Assembly: GCF_019207085.1 (NCBI RefSeq)
Contig: NZ_JAATOM010000007.1
Span: 1-64,000 of the forward strand
Length of the DNA stretch: 64,000 nucleotides
From: Variovorax sp. dw_308
GTDB lineage: Bacteria; Pseudomonadota; Gammaproteobacteria; Burkholderiales; Burkholderiaceae_C
Direction of reading: 5' to 3'
Positions 44,212 through 51,535 of this stretch are shown here, piece by piece. The notes under the pieces are model-generated. The model was not told the DNA's origin. It saw nothing but the letters and a program-made list of their open reading frames with translations, and ran no database searches. A program made the position numbers and the translations under genes. How positions within the stretch are numbered: position 1 is the first letter of the stretch; each line of letters opens with the position of its first letter.

Positions 44212-44946
44212 TCAAACGCTGAGGTAAGCGCGGCGCACTTCGTCGTTCGCCGCAAGTTCGTCCATCGAGGCCTGGTAGCGGATCTGGCCTTTCTCGAGCA
44301 CATAGGCACGGTCCGACACCAGTTCCGCGAAGTGCATGTTCTGCTCCGACAGCAAGATGCTCACGCCCTGCGCCTTGAGTTCCAGGATCATGTGCGCCAT
44401 CTGCTCGACGATCACAGGCGCCACGCCTTCCGACGGTTCATCGAGCAGCACGAGATATGGATTGCCCATCAGCGTGCGCGCCACGGTCAGCATCTGCTGC
44501 TCGCCGCCGCTCATGCGCCCGCCCGGGCGGTTCGGCATCTCGCCGAGATTGGGGAACAGCTTGAACAGCCGCTCCGGCGTCCACACCGGTGCGACGGAGC
44601 CGTCGGCCCAGCGGCGCTCGGGCTGCTTGCCGACTTCGAGGTTCTCCATCACCGTGAGATCGGTGAACACGCGCCGGTCTTCCGGCACGAAGCCGAGTCC
44701 CAGCCGCGCCGCCACATGCGGCTCGCGCTTCGAGATGTCATGGCCCAGGAAGCTCACCGCGCCACGCCGCTTGGGCAGCATGCCGATGATGGCCTTGAGC
44801 GTGGTCGACTTGCCCGCGCCGTTGCGCCCCATGAGCGCGACCACCTCGCCGCGCCGCACTTCAAGGTCCACGTCGTAGAGGATCTGCGCGGCGCCGTACC
44901 AGGCGCACAGCGCCTTGGTAGTGAGCAGGGTTTCCGGGGTGCTCAT
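44212..44946 (-). CDS. Branched-chain-type ABC transporter ATP-binding protein (LivF-like)
   Basis: The 244-residue protein has Walker A GRNGAGKST, the signature MSGGEQQMLTVARTL, Walker B YLVLLDEPSEG and the LivF-type C-terminus. It is one of two ATPases for the importer encoded by the next upstream genes. Context of nicotinamidase and nicotinate dehydrogenase suggests uptake of nicotinate, nicotinamide or a related pyridine. AGGAAACCTC precedes the ATG. The last codons and stop are tandemly duplicated (44198-44222). A long hairpin repeat separates it from the LivG-like gene. Confidence 0.92.
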   Translation of the reverse strand: MSTPETLLTTKALCAWYGAAQILYDVDLEVRRGEVVALMGRNGAGKSTTLKAIIGMLPKRRGAVSFLGHDISKREPHVAARLGLGFVPEDRRVFTDLTVMENLEVGKQPERRWADGSVAPVWTPERLFKLFPNLGEMPNRPGGRMSGGEQQMLTVARTLMGNPYLVLLDEPSEGVAPVIVEQMAHMILELKAQGVSILLSEQNMHFAELVSDRAYVLEKGQIRYQASMDELAANDEVRRAYLSV

Positions 44947-44954
44947 GAGGTTTC

Positions 44955-45133
44955 CTGAATGCGGACTTGACCGTACGCGAAGGGCGCGAAGATACGCGAA
45001 GGACGCGAAAGAAGACAAAAAAATTCTTTGCGGTTCTCTGTTCTTCCTTGGACCTCTTTTCCTCTTTGGTTTTCTTTCGCGTCCTTCGCGAAACCTTCGC
45101 GTCCTCTGCGTACGGTTCCCGATCCCGTATTCA
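44955..45133. repeat. Long hairpin repeat, copy 1 (between livF- and livG-like genes)
   Basis: Two arms of about 60 bp form an imperfect inverted repeat around a loop of about 50 bp. The arm core contains CGCGAAGGACGCGAAAGAA and, in the other arm, TTCGCGTCCTTCGCGAAACC. The outer ends read TGAAT and ATTCA. The right end covers the stop codon of the LivG-like gene. Related copies lie at 49126, 49893, 54094 and 56824. Confidence 0.8.
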
Positions 45134-45898
45134 TACCGCCTCCGCCTTCTCAAAGGTCTTTCCAGTGCCGAAGTACACCTCCTGCACCTTCGGATGGTCG
45201 CGGATTTCCAGCGGCTTGCCCTGCGCGATGAGACGACCGCGCGCCAGCACGATCATGCGGTCGGCATAGGCGAACACGACGTCCATGCTGTGCTCGGTGA
45301 ACAGCACCGCCAGGCCGCGCTGGATCACGAGCTCCTTGGTCAGCGCCATCAATGAATTGCGCTCCTTCGGCGCCATGCCAGCCGTGGGTTCGTCCATGAG
45401 CAGCAGCTTGGGCGAATTGGCCATCGCGATGGCAAGCTCGACCCGCTTCACGTCGCCATACGCGAGTTCGCTGCAAGGCCGGTCGGCCTGCGCCTTCATG
45501 CCGACCTGGTCGAGCAGCGCCAGCGCCTCGTCGCGCTTGTGGTCCGCCGCACGGCGCCACATCGCATAGAGCTTGCCGTCGTGCGACAGCAAGGCCATCT
45601 GCACGTTCTCGGCCACGGTCAGCGAGGCGAAGGTCTCTGCGATCTGGAAGGTGCGGCCCACGCCGAGCTTCCAGATCGCGCGCGGCTTCTGACCGACCAG
45701 TTCATGCCCGTCGAACTTGATCGAGCCCTGGTCCGCACGGAGCTGTCCATTGACCATGTTGAAGGTCGTCGACTTGCCCGCGCCGTTCGGGCCGATCAGC
45801 GCCAGCAGTTCACCCGCCGCGAGGTCGAAGCTGATGCCATCCACGGCCTTCACGCCGCCGAAGGACTTGCCGAGGTTGTTGACTTGAAGCAGCGTCAT
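45131..45898 (-). CDS. Branched-chain-type ABC transporter ATP-binding protein (LivG-like)
   Basis: The 255-residue protein has Walker A GPNGAGKST, a LivG-type signature LAYGDVKRVELAIAMA, Walker B LLLMDEPTAG and the switch His in LFTEHSMDVV. It forms the ATPase pair with the LivF-like protein. Its ATG overlaps the stop of the fused permease gene by four bases. Confidence 0.93.
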   Translation of the reverse strand: MTLLQVNNLGKSFGGVKAVDGISFDLAAGELLALIGPNGAGKSTTFNMVNGQLRADQGSIKFDGHELVGQKPRAIWKLGVGRTFQIAETFASLTVAENVQMALLSHDGKLYAMWRRAADHKRDEALALLDQVGMKAQADRPCSELAYGDVKRVELAIAMANSPKLLLMDEPTAGMAPKERNSLMALTKELVIQRGLAVLFTEHSMDVVFAYADRMIVLARGRLIAQGKPLEIRDHPKVQEVYFGTGKTFEKAEAV

Positions 45899-47832
45899 GT
45901 GGATTGGCTCCCGCTCGCGCCCGCTGTGGACGGTGGCGCCACAGACTTGCGCCCCCCGGTGGCCCGTTCGAACAACTGCTTCGCGAAGCCCGCGATGCCC
46001 TGCGGGAAAAGCAGCACCAGGATCAGGATGATCGCGCCCAGCATCGCGCGCCAGTAGTCCGTGTTGCGCGCCACCGTGTCATGCAACCAGCTGAACGTGA
46101 CCGCGCCCACCACCGGCCCGGCCAAGGTCTGCACGCCGCCGAGCAGCACCATCACCAGGCCGTCGACCGACTTGTCCACGCTGAGCGTCTCCGGCGAAAT
46201 GCTGCCCTTGGAGAACGCGAAGAGCGCACCCGCCAGGCCCGCCGCCGTGCCCGCGATGACGAAGGCCGTCCACTGCATGCGCTTCACGTCGATGCCGATG
46301 GCGTCGGCGCGCAGCACCGAGTCGCGCCCCGCGCGCAGCGCATAGCCGAAGGGCGAGAACAGCACGCGGCGCAGCAGGAGGATGCCGGCCGCCACGAGCA
46401 CCAAAGTGAGCCAGTAGTAGGCCCGCTTGTCCGACAGCCATTCCGACGGCCACACGCCCGTCAGGCCGTTGCTGCCGCCGGTGAACGCATCCCACTGGTA
46501 GACGATGGCCCAGGTGATCTGCGCGAAGGCCAGCGTGAGCATCGCGAGGTACACGCCCGACAGCCGCACCGCGAACCAGCCATAGACGAAGGCGCCGATG
46601 GCCGCGACCAGCGGCGCGACGACCAGCGCCAGCTCCATCGGCATGCCGCTCGACTTCACGAGCAGCGCCGCGCCGTAGGCACCGAGGCCGAAGTACGCCG
46701 CATGGCCGAACGAATGCATGCCTGCCGGCCCCATGATGAAGTGCAGGCTGGCGGCGAAGAGCGCGGCCACCAGCAGGTCGATCATCAGCACCGTGGTGTA
46801 GGGCGAATCGGCCGTGACCAGCGGCAGCGCCATCAGCGCGATGCCGAAGGCGGCCATCGCCCACGCATAGCCCTTGCTCGCGCGGCGCAACGGCTCCTCC
46901 GCCATGCCCACATAGCGGCTCGGCGCCTGCGGCCGGCCGAACAGGCCCCACGGACGCCACACCAGCACGATCGCCATCACGACGAAGTCGGCCACCAGCG
47001 TGAGCTTGGAGAAGGACACGTCGTAACCCAGGATGTTGACCACCCCGAGCCAGATGCAGACCGCCTTGATTTCCGAAAGCAGCAGGGCCGCCGCATAGGC
47101 GCCCGGGATCGAGCCCATGCCGCCCACCACCACCACCACGAAGGCCGCGCCGATGGTGTTGAGGTCCAGCACCAGCGTCGCCGGCTCGCGCGGCAGTTGC
47201 AGCGCGCCGCCGAGCCCCGCGAGCGTCGCGCCCAGTGCGAACACCGCCGTGAACAGCCACGCCTGGTTGATGCCCAGCGCGCTCACCATCTCGCGGTCCT
47301 GCGTGGCCGCGCGCACCAGCGTGCCCCAGCGCGTGCGGGTCAGCAGCAGCCACAGCAGGCCGAGCACCACCGGCCCGACCACGATCAGGAACAGGTCGTA
47401 GGTCGGGAACTGCCGTCCCAGGATCTCGATCGAGCCCTTGAAGCCCGGCGCGCGCGGCCCGAGCAATTCATCGGGCCCCCAGAGGTACAGCACCACATCC
47501 TTGATGACCAGCACCAGCGCGAAGGTCGCGAGCAGCTGGAACAGCTCGGGCGACTTGTAGATGCGGCGCAGCAGCACCATCTCGATCAGCGCGCCCAGCA
47601 CGCCGACCGCCAGCGCCGCCAGCACCACGCCGGGCCAGTAGCCGACGCCGCCGCCGAGCCGGTCGACGATGGTGTACGCCAGGTACACGCCGAGCATGAA
47701 GAACGAGCCGTGCGCGAAGTTGACGATGCGCGTGACGCCGAAGATCAGCGACAGCCCCGCCCCCACGAGAAACAGCGAGGAAGCCGAGGACAGCCCGGTG
47801 AGGAATTGCAGCAGCAGCGACGAGAGACTCAT
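45895..47832 (-). CDS. Fused LivH-LivM permease of a branched-chain-type ABC importer
   Basis: The 645-residue protein joins two permease halves usually encoded separately: residues 1-300 match LivH (LSLIFGVTRIVNFAHGSFFM, GAFVVVVVGGMGSIPGAYAA) and 320-630 match LivM (FGHAAYFGLGAYGAALL, GPVVGAVTFSWL). The fusion would give a one-chain membrane pore with two ATPase docking sites. It lies between the LivG-like gene and the substrate-binding gene. Confidence 0.92.
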   Translation of the reverse strand: MSLSSLLLQFLTGLSSASSLFLVGAGLSLIFGVTRIVNFAHGSFFMLGVYLAYTIVDRLGGGVGYWPGVVLAALAVGVLGALIEMVLLRRIYKSPELFQLLATFALVLVIKDVVLYLWGPDELLGPRAPGFKGSIEILGRQFPTYDLFLIVVGPVVLGLLWLLLTRTRWGTLVRAATQDREMVSALGINQAWLFTAVFALGATLAGLGGALQLPREPATLVLDLNTIGAAFVVVVVGGMGSIPGAYAAALLLSEIKAVCIWLGVVNILGYDVSFSKLTLVADFVVMAIVLVWRPWGLFGRPQAPSRYVGMAEEPLRRASKGYAWAMAAFGIALMALPLVTADSPYTTVLMIDLLVAALFAASLHFIMGPAGMHSFGHAAYFGLGAYGAALLVKSSGMPMELALVVAPLVAAIGAFVYGWFAVRLSGVYLAMLTLAFAQITWAIVYQWDAFTGGSNGLTGVWPSEWLSDKRAYYWLTLVLVAAGILLLRRVLFSPFGYALRAGRDSVLRADAIGIDVKRMQWTAFVIAGTAAGLAGALFAFSKGSISPETLSVDKSVDGLVMVLLGGVQTLAGPVVGAVTFSWLHDTVARNTDYWRAMLGAIILILVLLFPQGIAGFAKQLFERATGGRKSVAPPSTAGASGSQST

Positions 47833-47890
47833 CCGGACTTCCCTTGAGACGGCTAACGATCAGGTCAGACGCGAGGCGTGCGGCCTCGGC

Positions 47891-49096
47891 TTAGTTGGCG
47901 GCGCGAGCCTTCTTGATCTCGGCCGCCGGCGGCTGGAACTTGGCACCGTCAAGGTACACGTAGTCCACCATCACGCCCTTGCCGTTCTCGTTCTTCGTCT
48001 TGCCGACGAAGGCGCCCATGGTCGATTGGTGGTCTTCGGCGCGGTAGGTGATTCGGCCGAACGGCGTGTCGACAGGCAGCCCCTTGAAGGCTTCGACCAG
48101 CTTGGCCGAATCGGTGCTCTTCGCCTTCGCGATGCCGGCCGCGACCGACTTGATCATGCTGTAGCCGACGACCGAGCCGAGGCGCGGATAGTCCTTGTAC
48201 TTCTCGTGATAGGCCAGGAAGAAGGCCTTGTGCTCGGGCGTCTGGATGCCGTACCACGGGTAGCCGGTCACGATCCAGCCGTTGGGCGAATCGTCCTTCA
48301 GCGGGTCGAGGTACTCGGGCTCGCCGGTGAGCACGCTGACGACGGCGCGGTCCTTGAACAGGCCGCGCGTGTTGCCCTCGCGCACGAACTTCGACAGGTC
48401 CGCGCCGAACAGCACGTTGAAGATCGCATCGGGCTTGGCATCGGCCAGCGCCTGCGCCACCGCGCCCGCATCGACCTTGCCCAGCGGCGGCGCCTGTTCG
48501 GCGACGAACTCGACGTCGGGCTGCGCGGCCTTCAGCAGGTTCTTGAACGCGGCCACGGCCGACTGGCCGTATTCGTAGTTGGGGTACACGATGGCCCAGC
48601 GCTTCTTCTTCAGCTTGACCGCCTCGGGCACCAGCATCGCGGCCTGCATGTAGGTGCCGGGGCGCAGGCGGTAGGTGTAGTCGTTGCCGCCCTGCCAGGT
48701 CATCTTGTCGGTGAGCGGTTCGCCGGCCAGGAAGAAGATCTTCTTCTGCTTGGCGAAGTCGGCCACGGCCAGGCCGGTGTTCGACAGGAAGGTGCCGGTC
48801 AGCACGTCGATCTTCTCGCGCGCCACCAGTTCCTCGGCCACGCGCACGGCGTCGCCGGGGTTGGCGTTGTCGTCGCGCGTGATGAGCTCGACCTTCTTGC
48901 CGTCGATGCCGCCCTTGGCATTGATTTCCTCGACCGCCAGTTCCATGCCCTTCTTGTAGGGATCGAGGAAGGCGGGCTGCGCCTTGTAGCTATTGACCTC
49001 GCCGATCTTGATGACGCCCTGCGCATGCGCGGGAACGAGGGCGGTGGCCAGCGTCGCGATCGCCGCGGCGGTGAAGGTGTGGCGCAGGGGGTTCAT
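47891..49096 (-). CDS. ABC transporter substrate-binding protein (Peripla_BP_6)
   Basis: The 401-residue protein has a signal peptide (cleavage near AHAQ, residue 26) and the LivJ-type two-lobe binding fold: IKIGEVNSYKAQPAFLDPYK at the mature start and GGIDGKKVELITRDDNANPG. It captures the importer substrate in the periplasm. Genomic context points to nicotinate or a related ring acid; specificity is not visible in the sequence. AAGGAG lies before the ATG. Confidence 0.92.
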   Translation of the reverse strand: MNPLRHTFTAAAIATLATALVPAHAQGVIKIGEVNSYKAQPAFLDPYKKGMELAVEEINAKGGIDGKKVELITRDDNANPGDAVRVAEELVAREKIDVLTGTFLSNTGLAVADFAKQKKIFFLAGEPLTDKMTWQGGNDYTYRLRPGTYMQAAMLVPEAVKLKKKRWAIVYPNYEYGQSAVAAFKNLLKAAQPDVEFVAEQAPPLGKVDAGAVAQALADAKPDAIFNVLFGADLSKFVREGNTRGLFKDRAVVSVLTGEPEYLDPLKDDSPNGWIVTGYPWYGIQTPEHKAFFLAYHEKYKDYPRLGSVVGYSMIKSVAAGIAKAKSTDSAKLVEAFKGLPVDTPFGRITYRAEDHQSTMGAFVGKTKNENGKGVMVDYVYLDGAKFQPPAAEIKKARAAN

Positions 49097-49125
49097 GGAA
49101 AGCTCCTTAGGGAATGGAAAGATCT

Positions 49126-49276
49126 TGAATTCGGACTTGACCGTACGCGAAGGTCGCGAAGATACGCAAAGGACGCGAAAGAAGACAAAGAAAACCCTGA
49201 AGATCTTTTCGGTTTTCTTTCGCGTCCTTCGCGAAACCTTCGCGTCCTCTGCGTCCGGATGTCCGCATCTGTATTT
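49126..49276. repeat. Long hairpin repeat, copy 2 (between substrate-binding and DUF1185 genes)
   Basis: This copy is nearly identical in its arms to copy 1: GGACTTGACCGTACGCGAAG on the left, CTTTCGCGTCCTTCGCGAAA and CCTTCGCGTCCTCTGCGTCC on the right, with a different loop. It lies between the start of the substrate-binding gene and the stop of the DUF1185 gene in the same operon. Confidence 0.8.
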
Positions 49277-49293
49277 GCAGCATTTGACGCGCC

Positions 49294-49878
49294 TCAGCGC
49301 AAGCCATCCTGGCCCTTGATCTCAGACACCTGCAATCCGCCGATGCGCGGCAGCGGGCGGCCGCTGTCGGTGACGGCGACGGCGACGACGATCTCGTTGG
49401 CGCGCGGCGCATCGGACACGCGGGCCTCGACCGCATCGAAGTGGCTGCGCACGAACGCAGCGTCCTTGTGGCCGAGCGGTACGTCGATGGCGGTGCCCAG
49501 CGTGCCGCGCTTCTTGCTCGACGGCACGAGTGCGGCGCCCTTCTCGACGGCCACGCGCAACGGTGCGCCGAGCTTGGGGTGCAGGATGGCGGCGGCGTGT
49601 TCCAGCTCGCCGGCCTCGCCGACGATCGCGGCCTTGCCGTAGCTCTGCGCCTCGCCCGGCGCGATGCCGAGCGCCTTCACGCACTTCTCGCCAAGCAGCG
49701 CACCCAGCTCCTCGCCGATGGCAATCAGCTCGTCGAGGTTTTCGGAATAGCGTCCCGCGTAGGGGTTGTCGATCACGGCGATGGCAACGGCACGGCGCGT
49801 CGGCGGCTCGATGGCCTTGCCCATCTCGATGCGGGTCTCGTCCACCTGAACGACGAGCTTGCGAATATTGGCTGGCAT
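49294..49878 (-). CDS. DUF1185 (amino acid synthesis family) protein, first paralogue
   Basis: The 194-residue protein belongs to the DUF1185 family. Marks are NPYAGRYSENLDEL, SYGKAAIVGEAGELEHAAAI, LVPSSKKRGTLGTAIDVPLG and a C-terminal IGGLQVSEIKGQDGL. Its function is not established. A second, clearly related copy (49964-50605) lies directly upstream, and the pair could form a heteromer. Position between the reductase-UPF0280 genes and the importer ties it to nicotinate breakdown, possibly a step after enamidase. AAGGACAGAC precedes the ATG. Confidence 0.85.
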   Translation of the reverse strand: MPANIRKLVVQVDETRIEMGKAIEPPTRRAVAIAVIDNPYAGRYSENLDELIAIGEELGALLGEKCVKALGIAPGEAQSYGKAAIVGEAGELEHAAAILHPKLGAPLRVAVEKGAALVPSSKKRGTLGTAIDVPLGHKDAAFVRSHFDAVEARVSDAPRANEIVVAVAVTDSGRPLPRIGGLQVSEIKGQDGLR

Positions 49879-49892
49879 GTCTGTCCTTACTC

Positions 49893-49962
49893 TTTCATGT
49901 CTTCTTTTGCGACTTCTGCGAAACCTTTGCGACTTCTGCGTTCGGCTGCCCGGATTCGGAGG
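49893..49962. repeat. Single-arm hairpin-repeat remnant, copy 3
   Basis: TTTGCGACTTCTGCGAAACC followed by TTTGCGACTTCTGCGTTCGG is a diverged version of the right arm of copies 1 and 2. There is no left arm. It sits between the two DUF1185 genes. Confidence 0.6.
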
Positions 49963-49963
49963 T

Positions 49964-50605
49964 TCAACGCAATCCATCCCACTTGCTGATGTTCTCCGCC
50001 AGCAGCCCACCGACACGCGCGTGGACGCGATAGCCCGTCGTCATCGCGAGGATGAACACGATCTCGTCGGCCGCCGGCGCGCCGGGCACGCGCACTTCGA
50101 TCGCGTCGAACTGGCCGCGCACATAGCTTGCATTGATGTTGGTGAGCGGCACGTCGAGCGTGGCGCCGGGCGCCCCGACCTTCTTGGTCGAGGGCACGAT
50201 CGACAGCGCGTTGCCGGGCTGCCCAGTCTTCTCCTCGACCTTGCCCGCACGGTAGGCGGCGCGATCGCCCTTCCATCCGAGCAGTTCGCGCATCGCGTAG
50301 CCGCCCGGCACATGCCACAGCGCGCCGTGTTCCAGTTCGCCGGCGGCGCCGACGATCGCGCCCTTGCCGTAGGTGGCGATCTGCTCGACGCTCACGTCCA
50401 TTGCGGCCAGCAGCTTGTGCGCCATCTCGACGCCCACCGGGTCGAGCAGGGTCATCATCGGCAGGATGTCGGGCTCGTAGCGGCCGGCGAACGGATTGGT
50501 CAGCACGGCACCGATGGCGCCACGCACCAAAGGCGTGTCGGCGCGCGGGCCGAACTCGTGGTGGATCTGCTCGACCTGGGTGAAGACGCGGCGGATTTCG
50601 ATCAT
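49964..50605 (-). CDS. DUF1185 (amino acid synthesis family) protein, second paralogue
   Basis: The 213-residue protein shares the family landmarks with the downstream copy: NPFAGRYEPDILPM, TYGKGAIVGAAGELEHGALW, IVPSTKKVGAPGATLDVPL and VGGLLAENISKWDGL. It differs by an insert near residue 105 with GWKGDRAAYRAG. Function unknown. It lies 10 bp downstream of the UPF0280 gene in the operon that begins with the 6-hydroxynicotinate reductase. No strong ribosome site precedes ATG 50605; coupling to the upstream gene is likely. Confidence 0.85.
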   Translation of the reverse strand: MIEIRRVFTQVEQIHHEFGPRADTPLVRGAIGAVLTNPFAGRYEPDILPMMTLLDPVGVEMAHKLLAAMDVSVEQIATYGKGAIVGAAGELEHGALWHVPGGYAMRELLGWKGDRAAYRAGKVEEKTGQPGNALSIVPSTKKVGAPGATLDVPLTNINASYVRGQFDAIEVRVPGAPAADEIVFILAMTTGYRVHARVGGLLAENISKWDGLR

Positions 50606-50615
50606 GCGGATTTCA

Positions 50616-51524
50616 TTAAGCAAATACTGAACCAACTGCCATCGCCGGCGCCGATTCAGGCGCTGCGGCAATGGAGCATAAGGGCTCGACGACACGGTGC
50701 TGGTTCTGGCAAACCAGCACGGCCGAGAAGATGAGGCCGGCGCGTTGCAGCTCGCGTGCACGTGCCACGCCCGCATCGAGTGCGCGGCGCACCTGCGCGG
50801 GCGGCAGGGTGTCCACGCCGACCGTCACCGGGATGTCGCCGAGATCGCTGTCGTCCTTGCATTCGCTGGCCGGCCGGCGATGGATGCCGGCATCGTCGAC
50901 GTTCACGGCGTTGCCGATGATGGTGGCCGCTGCATCGGCCTGTGCGGCGGTCGCGGCGAGCACCGTCGCGCTGTCGGCGATGCCAAGGGAAAAGCTGCGC
51001 CCACGCCAGCCGCTGGTGGCCACGCCACGAACCGGCATGTCGGCCGTGATGTCGAAGTGGCCGTCGACGTCGATGCGGCCCGCGTCGCGCGGATCGAAGC
51101 GCGCGATGTCGGCGAACAGCCCGACACGCGCCGACTGTCCTGACGCGAGATGCAATGCAATGTCGCCTCCGTTGTTGAGCCATGCGCGCTCGATGCCGGG
51201 GCGTTGATAGAAGGAAATCAGCTCCTGCGCAACCGAGCCGGCCACGGCCGCCATCGGCGTGATGAAGCCTGCACGAAACGGTTCGCACGCACGCCACATC
51301 CGGCATGCCGCGACGCCCTTCACCGCGCAGTGCGCACCAACAGGCTGACGCAATGCCGGCAACTCGCCCACGAGTTCGCCCAGCACCGTGCCGAAGCGCT
51401 GCCATGCCGCCTCGTGCGCCTCGGCGACGACGTCAGGGGCGCCATGCGCCTCGGCCACGATGTCGATCGGGCCATGGCTCCAGTGCCAACGGTGGTTGTC
51501 GAGCGCGACGCGCTGTGCGTTCAT
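50616..51524 (-). CDS. UPF0280 family (ApbE-related) protein
   Basis: The 302-residue protein matches the UPF0280 family, which is related to the flavin transferase ApbE. Landmarks are FITPMAAVAGSVAQELISF and NNGGDIALHL (ApbE-like), RGVATSGWRGRSFSLGIADS, and ADAAATIIGNAVN. ApbE attaches FMN covalently to proteins. It begins 11 bp after the 6-hydroxynicotinate reductase stop, so a role in flavin attachment or maturation of that enzyme is a reasonable proposal. Direct evidence is lacking. Confidence 0.85.
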   Translation of the reverse strand: MNAQRVALDNHRWHWSHGPIDIVAEAHGAPDVVAEAHEAAWQRFGTVLGELVGELPALRQPVGAHCAVKGVAACRMWRACEPFRAGFITPMAAVAGSVAQELISFYQRPGIERAWLNNGGDIALHLASGQSARVGLFADIARFDPRDAGRIDVDGHFDITADMPVRGVATSGWRGRSFSLGIADSATVLAATAAQADAAATIIGNAVNVDDAGIHRRPASECKDDSDLGDIPVTVGVDTLPPAQVRRALDAGVARARELQRAGLIFSAVLVCQNQHRVVEPLCSIAAAPESAPAMAVGSVFA

Positions 51525-51535
51525 GGCGACCCCGC

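Noticed and set aside
44955..45133. Hairpin repeats considered as intrinsic terminators or CRISPR-like units
   Set aside because: There is no T run after the stems, the loops are about 50 bp, and the copies are dispersed rather than in an array with spacers.
45904..47847. Plus-strand open frame of 647 codons opposite the fused permease
   Set aside because: Antisense shadow of a clear membrane protein gene; composition dominated by Arg, His and Gln.
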